Assembly: GCA_030765065.1 (NCBI GenBank)
Contig: CM060979.1
Coordinates: 19,745,001 to 19,809,000 of the forward strand
Direction of reading: 5' to 3'
DNA from: Deroplatys truncata
Taxonomy: Eukaryota > Arthropoda > Insecta > Mantodea > Mantidae
DNA length: 64,000 bases
Position numbers and translations under genes: made by a program. Positions within the stretch are counted from its first letter, which is position 1. Every line of letters begins with the position of its first letter. Shown in pieces: positions 34,850-44,842 of the stretch. The notes beneath the pieces were generated by a model. It saw only the letters and a program-made list of their open reading frames with translations, was not told the origin of the DNA and did not search any database.

Positions 34850-35365
34850 ATGAATTGTGGCCCATAGACCAAGAGCCAGAGTTGTACGTGCAATTGACAT
34901 GCCAGAGCTTTCACTGTGACAGATTGGCTAAACAAGTACCAATTAGTGTCTTTGGAGTAATTTCACCAAGTGGCCCAAGAATACAAAGAGGCACAAAAAT
35001 GATGGCGTACTGCCTGTTGGAGAGCCAATCTGCCATAAGAACTACCAAACTGATAAAAGTACTACAGCAGCTTGGGGTGTACAAGATCCCTAGCACACCT
35101 CTGCACCTGCTGATGGAATGGTTGGATGTTACATTAAGATCCTCATACAACATCTGAAGATGATTGTGACCAGCTATCAATGTGACTGGGATGTCGGGAG
35201 TTGCTTTAGAAAATGACAATACCACCAACTTGACACCAGGAAGCTTGATTTTCGGTAGTGGGATGCACCTACCACACAACCTGATGTTTGGAAGACCACC
35301 TTTCGCAGAGTAACCAGCTTGCACGTTTGTTGGGAATCTTGTGGAGCACAAGCAGTACGATGAGG
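34850..35365 (+). pseudogene. Ty3/gypsy integrase remnant
   Basis: Frames in order resemble the later part of a gypsy integrase: AWGV-like text, 'STPLHLLMEWLDVTLRSSY' near 35095-35150 (compare 'HPQSDGMVERLN.TL'), MIVTSYQCDWDVGSC near 35160 (compare 'HQRDWD'), then TNLTPGSLIFGSGMHLPHNL and MFGRPPFAE near 35225-35310. The catalytic aspartates are not preserved. Long frames on the opposite strand (34911-35351) are shadows. Confidence 0.5.
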
Positions 35366-35529
35366 ATTCTGTATGACCAAGGAAAAATTAAATTGTTTTA
35401 TTTATGGATGCTCTTTAACCACTATGTTTCTTAGTGTCCCATTCTATATTGGGCGTGGGATTAAGTTTGTTAATTTCGTTTGCATACCTAATAGGTTTTT
35501 AAAGTAATTACACCATATTTCTGGTGCAA

Positions 35530-35752
35530 CAGGAAACAGGAATGGATAACTTATGAGAGGAGAGAGAGGGGTTAGTTAAAGGTTTCTGGAAAGAAGTGAT
35601 GAACAGAGTAGAAGATATAGAGAAACAAGAATTATTTCAAAGTCTGGAAGGAAAGAAAATGGAACTATATAGACAATTAAAGGTGGACTGGGGAGGGGAG
35701 AAGTATGTGGATGTAGGTAATAGGTTAGTGAGAGAAGGGTGGGCCTGGTCTA
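35530..35752 (+). pseudogene. Recurrent LINE copy, left part (split by a DNA transposon)
   Basis: In frame from about 35581: GFWKEVMNRVEDIEKQELFQ, KKMELYRQLKVDWGGEKYVD, NRLVREGWAWS. It matches KGFWKEARQRFEDIEIQNLF in the copy at 31807-32982. The frame is cut at 35751 by a TA-flanked insertion and resumes at 36858. Confidence 0.88.
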
Positions 35753-36857
35753 CTGTCCATTCCAAACCAGAGTGCCTTTCACTGAAAACAAACTCGTTGT
35801 ATTATCTGTGCGAAAGTAGTACGCAATCCCCGCCCCTAATGGCTGCTTCATCCCCTCTCACGTGCTTGTTGAACACTATTTAAATCTATAAAAACACGCC
35901 CTACGTGAGAATCATAGTTCAAAATGCAACCTGAAGTAACAATCGATTTTATAAGTATGCGGAAATGAACATTTTACTTACATTAATCACAATCCTCGGG
36001 CAAAAGTGCAACACCCAAATCTGAATCCTCCGAAGATGACTCAGCTGCCGTATTGGAATCAGAACTACTCTCCAAAATAATGACAAGCTTATCTACAATT
36101 CCATAGCACTGTCGCACACAAAACAAGTTCCCACATTTTATCCTCTTCTATGTTCTGTTATGTCTGGTTATATTCCCTGCTCACTTTGGTTACGCTTCTC
36201 ACTGAAACGCCTGTAAAATCCGATATTAGTTTCATAATATGCACTAATGCAAGTGTCGGGTATTTTTCTAATAGTGAGTCAAATATATGAAGAGCTGTTT
36301 GTTTTTCGCCACTTTTTAACTGTTTCCCGCTTTTGTGTTTGAACAGTTTATTTGCACCACACGCACTTTCCTCTGCCATGTGAACTCAAATACCAACTGA
36401 CTAAATCACAAGATTTGACCTGGGCTGGGCACACATGTGACTGCATATTATGAATGCCTGTTCCTTATCATATTTCCTGTGTTACGCAAAGTGTTTATTT
36501 GGTACTCAGATAGCACCTTTGGGAATTCATTGCTGCATTTCTTGTATATGCAAGAGAATGGCAGTCATGCATGCAGTTGGTATTAACAAGCAAGATACTC
36601 TCGGCGTTAGCGCAACAGCAGACGAAAATCATACTTTGTAATCTCTTAACAGTTGGTATATATCCATTACCTTTAGCAATGAGTTCTTATGATAACCGCA
36701 ATAAAATGTGCAGTTCTACCTTTCCTGCGCTAATATTTCATAATACATGTATTAAGGAACTATTTACTTTGGCGTAATAGTATGTTCTTAGGTTTGTGAC
36801 AAGCAGGAGCACATGCTTTTGTTTACATCAGAGGGAACTCTGGTTTGGAATGGACAG
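35753..36857 (-). mobile_element. Internally deleted DNA transposon with TIRs and TA duplication
   Basis: The ends CTGTCCATTCCAAACCAGAG (35753) and its reverse complement at 36838-36857 are inverted repeats of at least 20 bases. TA flanks both sides. Removing the insert and one TA restores the LINE frame (GWAW-SRLSAYRLWGD). Inside, the minus strand encodes the start and the acidic end of a DDE-type transposase, with the catalytic middle missing, so it is non-autonomous. Confidence 0.92.
35990..36379 (-). pseudogene. Transposase N-terminus joined to acidic C-terminus
   Basis: The 73-codon open frame at 36158-36379 begins MAEESACGANKLFKHKSGKQ and has a helix-turn-helix-like FTGVSVRSVTKVSREY. 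Further down, in another frame, DKLVIILESSSDS and SSSEDSDLGVALLPEDCD form an acidic tail. The same layout appears at 61838-62829 (ITDRLVINLEESESEDEYED), so both belong to one transposase superfamily. About two thirds of the enzyme is deleted. Confidence 0.65.
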
Positions 36858-37270
36858 TAGATTAAGTGCATATAGGCTATGGGGAGATAGAAAGGGAGCG
36901 AATTTGAATAGGTGTCCTCTTTGTGGAGAGGCAGATAATGATTTGCATTATATAATTGAATGTGAAGAAACTAAGTTGCGGAAAGATCAATTTTTACCTA
37001 AAGAATGGGAGAATGTTAACAAAGAAGTATTAAAAGTTAGGATAATGAAAATACAAAAGGAGAGGGATATAAAAAGAATAGGAGAATATATGGGGAGAGT
37101 AAGAGAAAAATGGTTTAGAAAAATAAAGTAATATGAATTTGTTATGACCCACCATGCATAAATAACCACGGTGTTAAAATGCATGATGGACTAAAGAAAG
37201 AAAAAATTGCAACACAAAGTAATGTATTAAAAATTGTAAGAATTTTGTATAGCATTATGCAAATAAATAT
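36858..37270 (+). pseudogene. Recurrent LINE copy, right part with 3' end
   Basis: The frame continues SRLSAYRLWGDRKGANLNR, CPLCGEADNDLHYIIEC (zinc-finger-like, C-x2-C...H...C), then KVRIMKIQKERDIKRIG and EYMGRVREKWFRKIK to a stop at 37129-37131. A 3' untranslated part ending 'gcaaataaatatac' follows. The upstream start of the 36796 open frame belongs to the inserted transposon, not to the LINE. Confidence 0.88.
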
Positions 37271-38117
37271 ACATAAACATAAAACATATTGGGTGTGGAA
37301 AGACCGGAAATTTAGCTTATCAGGCTTGAGGTTCTTTTATATGCCATAAATCTACAACATGGAACCAATGGCTTTATTTCCCTTCCGAAGGAAGCCATGC
37401 TAAGGATTTTTATGCCTGAAAAAAATTCATTGCCTTCCACTGGGTTTGAACCCACAACCTTGGGAACTAGGGGCTACCTGGTACCACTAGATCATGGAGG
37501 ACATGACCAAGGAGCCAACAGCCAGAGTCTCCAGGAGGGCAACTTGGTGTGGTTGTAATGCCCTACCCAGACCAAGAGCAATAATTCTGGCAAGGGCCCT
37601 ACTGAGTTCTCGAGGGTGTGGACTATTGCATCCAAAAGTTGTCCTGGGGAAATATCTCATTGGCTCATTTGAACTGCTTGGCATTCTACAATAGTGCTGG
37701 AGGCATGGCCAGTTTTGAAGGAGTCTTACTGTGTAAAAAATCAATTTACTTTTGTTAGCTTTTCACATTAAAGCTAAAGCTGGCATTGATTATGCAGCAG
37801 TAATTGTCTAGGAGCCAAAACCTGATAGGAACTCCTAGAGCTTTCAAAGTGGTCTAGAGTTAAAAAAATGAGAGGGAAAGAGGAGGGGCAGAGAGTGAGA
37901 AAGAGAGACTGAAGGGTGAGCACATTAAGTTGGGTGAATGTGGATTATAACCTATACATATTTGAATATTGTCTTTTGGCTGTCACTAACAATAAAAGAA
38001 TTTCATGTGATGCTCTGTAAAAAGTTGCACAACAATTTAAACTGGATTTACTTACCTGTTCAAAATCCAAAATGTATCATGTTGAAATAGCTTTTTAAAA
38101 TATTAAATAATACCTAC
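37271..38117. other. FAN1 intron with a tRNA-like SINE fragment
   Basis: At about 37437-37498, read on the minus strand, 'tagtggtaccaggtagc' and GGTTCAAACCC resemble the A and B boxes of a tRNA-derived SINE. Nothing else is recognised. Confidence 0.4.
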
Positions 38118-39946
38118 CTGATGTAACAAATCCAGCACACTCCAGCTTCACTAGAGTTTCATGGACAGATGTAATTTCAGCATAATTTATATCAGACTCT
38201 CGGTGCCATTTGAACTTACGCCCCAGCATTCGTACGTAAAGCTTTTTTGCTTCTTCTTCCAGTCCCATAAAAGCTTGTACAGTCCCTAATTCATCCCTAA
38301 AAAGAATCTTGTTTAGTTCATTGTCCAGAACTTCCAATATTATTTTTACAAAATGGTGGACATAGTTTTCAGCATAAAGCACAGAAGCACTTTCTGATCC
38401 TTGCTGTTCAGACTCTTCAAAGTTTAAGCTCTTCCTAGCCTTCTGTTTGTTTACTTTAAATTGTTGGAATTTTTTGGAATAAGGAGATTTAAAAACCTTT
38501 ATTGGAGAATTTTTTCCCAATCTACTTCTGGGACTTCTTTTCTTGCCTGATCCTCCTGCTGCCATCACTAACTCTAAGCCATTTTTGGTGCCACTGCTAT
38601 TAACAGCAAATTTTTTAGGTTGCTGACTAATTGATTGTGACAATTTGACTGTCTCATTTAACAAGTTCGGAAAAATATTTCCTTTTGTTTGTGATTTCGG
38701 TTCCTTTTTCTCATTTCTCTTAAATTTCTTTGTCTGCGAAGTTACAACAGAAGATTTCACAGCAGATCCATTACTATTGTTAATGCAGCCAGCAGATTTA
38801 TTGCTCAAATCTGTGTTGTTAGATTTTTCTTTTGAAGGTGCTCCACATAACTGATCGCTCTGTGGTTTACTTACACATTCAGGAAGTTTCTCAATAACTG
38901 AAAATGTTTCCGCTTGTTTGGGAGTCTCATGCAAAACATTTCCTGAATTATTACCGGGTTGCACAAGCTGCCTTTTCCCATTATATGGAGTGTTAGTGCT
39001 TTTGACAGTTAGATTTAAAGGAACTTCGGTGACAGCACTAGGCCTGAAGTACTTAGATGTTTCTACATTTAAAATGTGTACCTTTTGGGGTCCTCCTTTT
39101 TGAAGTTCTTTGTTTAAACTCAATCTGTTGCTTATTTTACATGCTTTGTCTTCTGCAACAAATGGTTTTTCTGCTTTCTGGGATTCATCATCATCAGTAA
39201 GGTCAACAACAATTATATTTTTGGGCACAGAGGGGGTTACACTGTCCTTGTTAACAAGTTCAACAGAACTGCTATGTTTAGATGTATCCTTATTAACGCA
39301 CACTGTAACAACAGTATCCCCAGTATCAAGTGTTTCGACATTTATTTTTTTAATGTGTTTGTCTTCACCACTTGTTTGTGTAGCTGATTCAAACTGTAAT
39401 CTTTCTGATGCAGGGGCAGTCTTACAAATCGGAACTATTTCTTTATTTAGGCACAAATTTGGCATTTTATCAGGTAATTTCTTTGGAGATGATGAGTCAG
39501 CAGATGCCTTTAAGCACTTCTTTGGAGATCTTTTATTCTTTAAATCAGGCTGTGATTTAAGTTTCTCAGAAGCAGACTTCCTTTGTCTTGGAGATGTTGA
39601 CTTAAACCTTTTCCTCTGCATTGCTAACACCTCCTCTTTAATTTGCTTCGCCTTTTCCGGAGATATGATGCTCACATGTACAATACTGTTGCCTGCCTTT
39701 TCTGCACTATTTGTTGCAAGATTCATCCTTGCAATTGAAGTTGAGCTCTCTGGAATGGGCATTCTTTTTATAACACAAGTTTCATTTATGACACGCTCTT
39801 GCCCATTGAAACTTACTCCAGGATGATTCATTTTGACATTCTTTCAGTTCTTAACACCCTTTGTAACTTTTAAACTTATTCTGCCATTTTTCCAGTAAGT
39901 TATATGATGCACAGAAGTTCCATTTTACATACACATTCTTCAAAAT
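38118..39946 (-). CDS. FAN1: FAN1 large N-terminal exon (start codon at 39831)
   Basis: FAN1 is a structure-specific 5' flap endonuclease of interstrand-crosslink repair in the nucleus. This exon has a strong acceptor (CTTTTTCTTTCACAG) at 39947 and a CAG/GTAGGT donor at 38118/38117. Translation from 39831 gives 571 residues plus one base. Residues 1-480 are Lys/Ser-rich and look disordered, with an SP-rich basic part (75-120) and a SUMO-interacting-type motif IIVVDLTDDDESQ at 206-218. Residues 486-571 match the conserved start of the FAN1 core: YAENYVHHFVKIILEVLDNE, FRDELGTVQAF, KKLYVRMLGRKFKWHRES, LVKLECAGFVTS. An in-frame TGA lies 12 bases before the ATG, after the acceptor, so the upstream exon is probably 5' UTR. 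No UBZ zinc finger is present. Confidence 0.95.
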
Positions 39947-40085
39947 CTGTGAAAGAAAAAGAATTAAATGAGTAAACAACTTTCAATTCAGTAAGAACTA
40001 ATATCAGCTTTAATACCTTCAAAACAAAACATTCTGAAATGATTTTCTTGATTTCACAGTTTTAAGAATCCACTGAAGATGTATG

Positions 40086-41296
40086 AGGGTGGTCTGAAAA
40101 GCTTCCGGCCTCAACACGAAGATGGCAGTACTCATAAATAAAAGCTAGTGAATTTTGTTGTTCATCTGTTGACAGTTACTCACCAAAGTTTCAGCCATTT
40201 TGGACGCTCAGTTGTTATGTAACAGTCGTTTGAGTGAGGTGATGTGAGTGTTTTTATGAAAATGGACAAAATCGAGTATCAAGCTGTCATTAAATATTTG
40301 TTTTTGAAAGGCAATACGCCTACGCAAATCAAAGATGAGTTGGATTCTGTGTATGGGGACTCTGCACCATCATTTACCACAGTGAAATTTTGGGCAGCTG
40401 AATTTAAACGTGGCCGTAAGAGCTTGGGAGACGAACGTTCGGGACGTCCAAAAATGGCAACTACCGACAAAAACATCGCCAAAGTTCACCAAATGGTGCT
40501 AGACGACTGCCGAATTAAAGTGAGAGAAATAGCAGAGGCTATGAACATGTCAAAAGAACGTGTTTGCCACATATTAAATCAACATTTAGTCATGAGAAAG
40601 CTGTCCGCATGTTGGGTGCCACGTTTGCTCACGTTTGACCAAAAATGTGTTCAAATGAACATTTCCAACACTCTGTTGGCGCAGTTTAGGCGCAATATAT
40701 CCGAGTTTTGGTGCCAATAAATTACTGTAGATGAAACTTGGATACACCATTATACGCCCGAAACAAAAATACAGTCTAAACAGTGGACTGCAAAGGGGGA
40801 ACCGACTCCAAAAAAAGCAAAAACTGTTTTCTTGGCTGGGAAAGTGATGGCGACTGTTTTGGGATAGTCATAGAGTTATTTTAATCAATTATCTTCAAAA
40901 AGGAAAAACCATTACAGCAGCATACTACGGTCATTACTTGACAAGCTGAAGGCAGAACTTGCGGAAAAACGGACACATTTGAAGAAAAAAAAAATCCTGT
41001 TTCACCAAGACAACGCACCATCTCACACCTCAGCGGTTGCAATGGCGAAAATCCACGAATTTGAACTGCTTGACCATCCGCCTTACTCACCAGATCTAGC
41101 CCCAAACGACTTCTTTTTGTTCCCTCATCTGAAAATTGTGCTCGAAGAACAGAGATTTTCGTCAAATGAACAGGCATTCACCTTCGTGAACAATTATTTT
41201 GCAGAGAAAAACGCAGAGTACTATTTGGGCGGGTAACAGAGATGGGAGCATCGCTGGGAGAAGTGTGTAGAGTTACAACGAGACTATGTTGAAAAA

Positions 41297-41327
<31 letters not shown>

Positions 41328-41381
41328 CTGAAAAATTGTCTTGTATCTTTATTAGGTCGGAAACTTTTCAGACCACCCTCG
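40086..41381 (+). mobile_element. mariner element, about 1.3 kb, with TIRs and TA duplication
   Basis: The left end TGAGGGTGGTCTGAAAAGCT and the right end (reverse complement CGAGGGTGGTCTGAAAAGTT) are inverted repeats of about 28 bases. TA lies on both sides (40084-40085, 41382-41383). It sits just upstream of the FAN1 large exon and only 29 bases from the next LTR element. Length is normal for mariner. Confidence 0.95.
40244..41310 (+). pseudogene. mariner transposase with few lesions
   Basis: The N-terminal paired helix-turn-helix region (YQAVIKYLFLKGNTPTQIKD, VREIAEAMNMSKERVCHILN) is intact to a TAA at 40718-40720. The same frame then continues VDETWIHHYTPETK with the first catalytic aspartate. 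A frameshift near 40865 and disorder to 40980 follow. The last frame (40979-41236) holds HQDNAPSHTSAVAM with the second aspartate and HPPYSPDLAPNDFFLFPHLK with the third. WVPRLL is present. A long A run lies near 41300. It is one of the youngest transposase copies here but cannot make a full protein. Confidence 0.92.
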
Positions 41382-41410
41382 TATTTCAGTGAAATTTAGA
41401 TACTGAAGTT

Positions 41411-42517
41411 TGATGCAGTAATTTGTATCACAAATTATTTAAATGTAAAGAGTGATTATAGTATGAATATGCATTATTATGTAACATTGATTTGAGATGT
41501 TTGTTGATTGTAATTATTATTGAGAAGTAAGTTTATACTGCCTTACTGAAACTGACAATAATAGCGTGCAATAATGCAGCGAGGGGGTGAGCTGTTTATC
41601 ATTATTGGAAACGAGGAAGTTACGTAATGTTGGCGCGTTTTTCTTAGAATTTGCTGGAACATTTCCCTAGAGCATATGTATTCATAATTTTAATTGGATA
41701 TAAAAATTGACGCTAATGTTGGCACGTTTTATTAGCCAATTGCAGCTCAGTTATAATCTTTAGGCATATCTGGGTGTAGGAGTATAAAAGCTAGGTTAGA
41801 GGTAAAGTCCTTCTGTCCGTCAGTTCATCAAAAATGTTTATACATTACACGTCGTCTTCAGTCTGTCAGTTCATCGAAAATATTTGTATGATACACGTCG
41901 CCTTCAGTCCAGCAGAAATATTACACGTCGGCTATCGATTCGCAAGTTACGCGTATAAGAGTTATGAAAAATCTCAAGTATGGTAAAGTTAATTATACAA
42001 AAGGTTGAAGTACGTGAATTAAAAGTGATCAGTAAGAAGTTGTTATAACAGTTTCAGTTTGGCGAGTGTCTAGATCAATGTGTAAATGTGATAGTGAATG
42101 TGTTCGACAATAAAACTGTAAAACAAATTCTTTCATCAGTGTTATCTTTGGATAAAAGACTCCTTTCCGTTTACACAACTTGTATAAAGAAAAGTGCTCA
42201 ACCAAAGGATAATAGCTAGCCGGAGGACAGAGAACCAAAATTAAATAAAATAACAGTAGCATTCTTTCAAACAAAAACTGCCGCAAATTGCTAACACCAG
42301 ATGGAGCTAACAAACCTAACAAATGAATCACGTCACAAGATGGCTTCACCATGTTGAGTAAACACATACACAAATAACATTATAAATTTACCATCGCAAA
42401 TTGGCTCCCAAATGTGGGGTAACAAATACAAACATATACAAATAATGTTACTTCAAATTGGCTATCACAATGTGGGGCTACAATTAATGTTAAATAAATA
42501 ACAATAATAACTACTCA
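41411..42517 (+). repeat. 5' LTR of gag-only LTR retrotransposon
   Basis: The 1107-base repeat runs TGATGCAGTAATTTG ... CTACTCA and is repeated at 44843-45955. By eye the two differ at about 18 places including a 6-base indel, so roughly 98% identity. The host flank AGTT (41407-41410) is repeated after the 3' LTR (45956-45959). A TATAAAA-type promoter is present near 41788 ('gagtataaaagctagg'). The last ~260 bases contain two copies of a PBS-like motif (42402-42420, 42459-42478), which the shorter related LTRs at 14526 and 22743 lack. Confidence 0.93.
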
Positions 42518-42520
42518 AAT

Positions 42521-42540
42521 TGGCTTCCCAAACGTGGGGC
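42521..42540 (+). other. Primer binding site (probable) in a set of four PBS-like motifs
   Basis: TGGCTTCCCAAACGTGGGGC starts three bases after the LTR end, as a tRNA primer site should (TGG pairs with the CCA end). Similar motifs occur at 42402, 42459 (both inside the LTR) and 42591 (TGGCAACCAGAACGTGGGGC), each preceded by a 'caaat' stretch. Confidence 0.65.
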
Positions 42541-42923
42541 ATATAAACATGAAGCATCTTCAAACTAACAACATTAAACCACCTTCAAATTGGCAACCAG
42601 AACGTGGGGCAGAGTGACCAGGAAAGGAGTGAAATAACCAGGAAGGGGCGAAGGAACCAGGACGTGAAGCGAATGGAGTAGTGAACTGAACTACAAGACG
42701 CAGATTCCAGAAACAACTAGAGGAACGACAGACGACGCGGATGAGTGGACACAAAAACATCGAGACAACGCAGATTCATCATAATACAATGCAGAGGCAA
42801 CATATACATCTAGGAGAGAGGGGCAGGAAGCTGGACATCAAAGCAACATCAACAGACAGCATCACAAAGGTTAGAATATTGTAAATTTTTTTATCCTAAA
42901 AAAAACAAATTGTGAGAAATTAA

Positions 42924-44096
42924 ATGTTGCTGAGAAGTGGTAGGATTAAGAAAACTATGTCTACTAATAATACTGAAGAAACAATTATGGAGGGAGATAA
43001 TGCAACAGTTAGCTGTAATTCAATACAGGTTACAGAAAATAGCTCAAACAATGTAGGATTTGAGGGAGGAAATATTAGTGAAGAAAATGAGAATAGAATA
43101 GCAGGAAATGTTAATTTTGATGCTGGAATGATGATGGAAATGCTGAGAAATTTTGGTGAAACATTAAATAAGAGTATTACAGATCAATTAAGGGAAGATT
43201 TTGATAGGAGTTTAGAACAAAAACTAACTCAGAATAATGAGAAATCAGAACAAAAACTAACTCAGAACATGGAAAAGAGTAATGAGAAATTAGAAAAGAA
43301 AATAGATCAAAACAATGAAGATATGCAAAAGAATAATAGGGAATTGAGAGAAGCTATAAAAAAAGATCATAGGAAATTAATGGAAAATATTGCTAGGAGG
43401 AATGAGATATTAGAGCAAAAAGTAGATCAAAGCAGTGAAGAAATTGAAAAGAAAGTTATGAAGCTAGATAGTAGTATGCCAAAAATGAGAGATGAAAATC
43501 AGGAAGTAATAGTAAGTGAGATAGGAGAAGTTTCAAAGAAAATGTTAGACATGAGCAGGGAAATAGGTAACAAAAAAAGTGAGGTTAATACTAAAAGTGA
43601 ACATGTTAATGTAGAATGTACAGAGTTAGGTAGTAGAATGAGTAACATTTCAAGTGAGATAAGAGAGATGAAAGAGGTTATGAATGTAGATGTGAATCAG
43701 GCGCAAGTTAATTTCAGAGGGGATATATCAGAAATACAGAAGGAGTCAGTAATGCAAAGAAATAAATTGTACGAAGAAGTTACAGTTTTGCCTGTAAATA
43801 ATCAAGAGCGAACTTCTGAAATTAACAAATACCAAGCTTTTCAAAATGAAAACTCCAATCCAGTACAATTTATTACAGACTTGTCAGAGTATTCTCAGAT
43901 TAAAAAGATAGCAGAAGAATTGAAAATAACAGTTGTTATAAGATGTGTTGTTCAGGAAACTTTAGATTGTTTTCAAATGTTATCAGGGGACGAAATTTCA
44001 TATGAATACAAGAGGTTATTCATGAACAAACTTTTGAAGGTTAGGATACAGCTACGAGTAATGTTTAGCCCCACACAATTTGATCCAGGAGGGTAA
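42924..44096 (+). CDS. Gag-like coiled-coil protein of the LTR retrotransposon
   Basis: This intact 390-codon frame is the only gene between the LTRs. The start MLLRSGRIKK is basic. Residues about 65-270 are a long charged helix predicted to form coiled coil, with internal repeats (EQKLTQNNEKS, EKLEKKIDQNNEDMQ, EQKVDQSSEEIEKK). The last ~100 residues (KYQAFQNENSNPVQFITDL, SEYSQIKKI, YEYKRLFMNKLLKVRI) resemble the capsid part of insect LTR-retrotransposon Gag. There is no zinc knuckle, protease, reverse transcriptase or integrase. The element probably depends on a related autonomous element for copying. The Gag assignment rests on position and weak pattern, not on a clear motif. Confidence 0.7.
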   Translation: MLLRSGRIKKTMSTNNTEETIMEGDNATVSCNSIQVTENSSNNVGFEGGNISEENENRIAGNVNFDAGMMMEMLRNFGETLNKSITDQLREDFDRSLEQKLTQNNEKSEQKLTQNMEKSNEKLEKKIDQNNEDMQKNNRELREAIKKDHRKLMENIARRNEILEQKVDQSSEEIEKKVMKLDSSMPKMRDENQEVIVSEIGEVSKKMLDMSREIGNKKSEVNTKSEHVNVECTELGSRMSNISSEIREMKEVMNVDVNQAQVNFRGDISEIQKESVMQRNKLYEEVTVLPVNNQERTSEINKYQAFQNENSNPVQFITDLSEYSQIKKIAEELKITVVIRCVVQETLDCFQMLSGDEISYEYKRLFMNKLLKVRIQLRVMFSPTQFDPGG

Positions 44097-44842
44097 ATAG
44101 CAATGAGATGTAAAGTAAATGCTGGATAGTTAAAGATGACTTGCAGAGAAATGTATTGGATTGTAAGAGGGTTAAATAAATATGTACGTCATGATAATGG
44201 AGAAATAAAATTTTGGACATAACTAAATGTTTAAAAGGAAAATAACATTTTTTTTAGTAACTGTAACAGTATTTGAAATTAAGAATGTAAAGATTGAAAC
44301 TTAGTATGATATTAAAGTAAAAGTACGTAAATATAATTCCAAGAGTATTGTGAATATACAGTACAAAACAACAAAAATGGGGTAAAAATAATAAAAAAAA
44401 AACAAAAACAAAAAAACAAATACTTATGTAGCAAACAGAACATGTGAAACAGTGTCTAGATTTAAGAGATGTAAATATATTTGTGTAGAGGGTGAATATT
44501 TTAGTAAATATGTATAGTAATTACAAAAATTCTTAAATACACAAATTTTTGTCAACAACTTAAGAAAGTAAGCAATTTTGTAACAGTAATTAAATAATTC
44601 AGGGTACAGTATTGGCTATATAAAAAAAAAAATTGTAATGTTAGATTAATGTCTAAACACATTAGACCAGAGCCAATAAGTAGTGGCAAGATAAAGACAA
44701 AACATATGTCATGTGTTAAATGCGTGTGAAGTGTTAAGTGAAAGTGATAGCGTGTGTTCCAAGATTTAGGAGACTAAAAACCCAATTATAAAATTTCCAA
44801 ACAAGTTGTAAATATTTATAATTATGTTTCTAGTGGGGCATA
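44097..44842 (+). other. Internal non-coding part of the LTR retrotransposon
   Basis: About 750 AT-rich bases follow the gag stop with no open frame. Just before the 3' LTR the sequence 'agtggggcata' may serve as a short polypurine tract. Confidence 0.6.

Noticed and set aside
34911..35351. 146-codon minus-strand open frame
   Set aside because: No protein pattern. The opposite strand carries a gypsy integrase pattern in shifted frames, which explains the open minus frame.
39110..39826. Long open frame (238 codons) on the plus strand
   Set aside because: It lies fully antisense to the FAN1 large exon and has a biased composition that follows from the coding strand. It is a shadow.
42402..42610. 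CRISPR-like spaced repeats
   Set aside because: Four similar motifs at uneven spacing match a retrotransposon primer-binding site and sit in a eukaryotic LTR element; no CRISPR array or cas gene is present.
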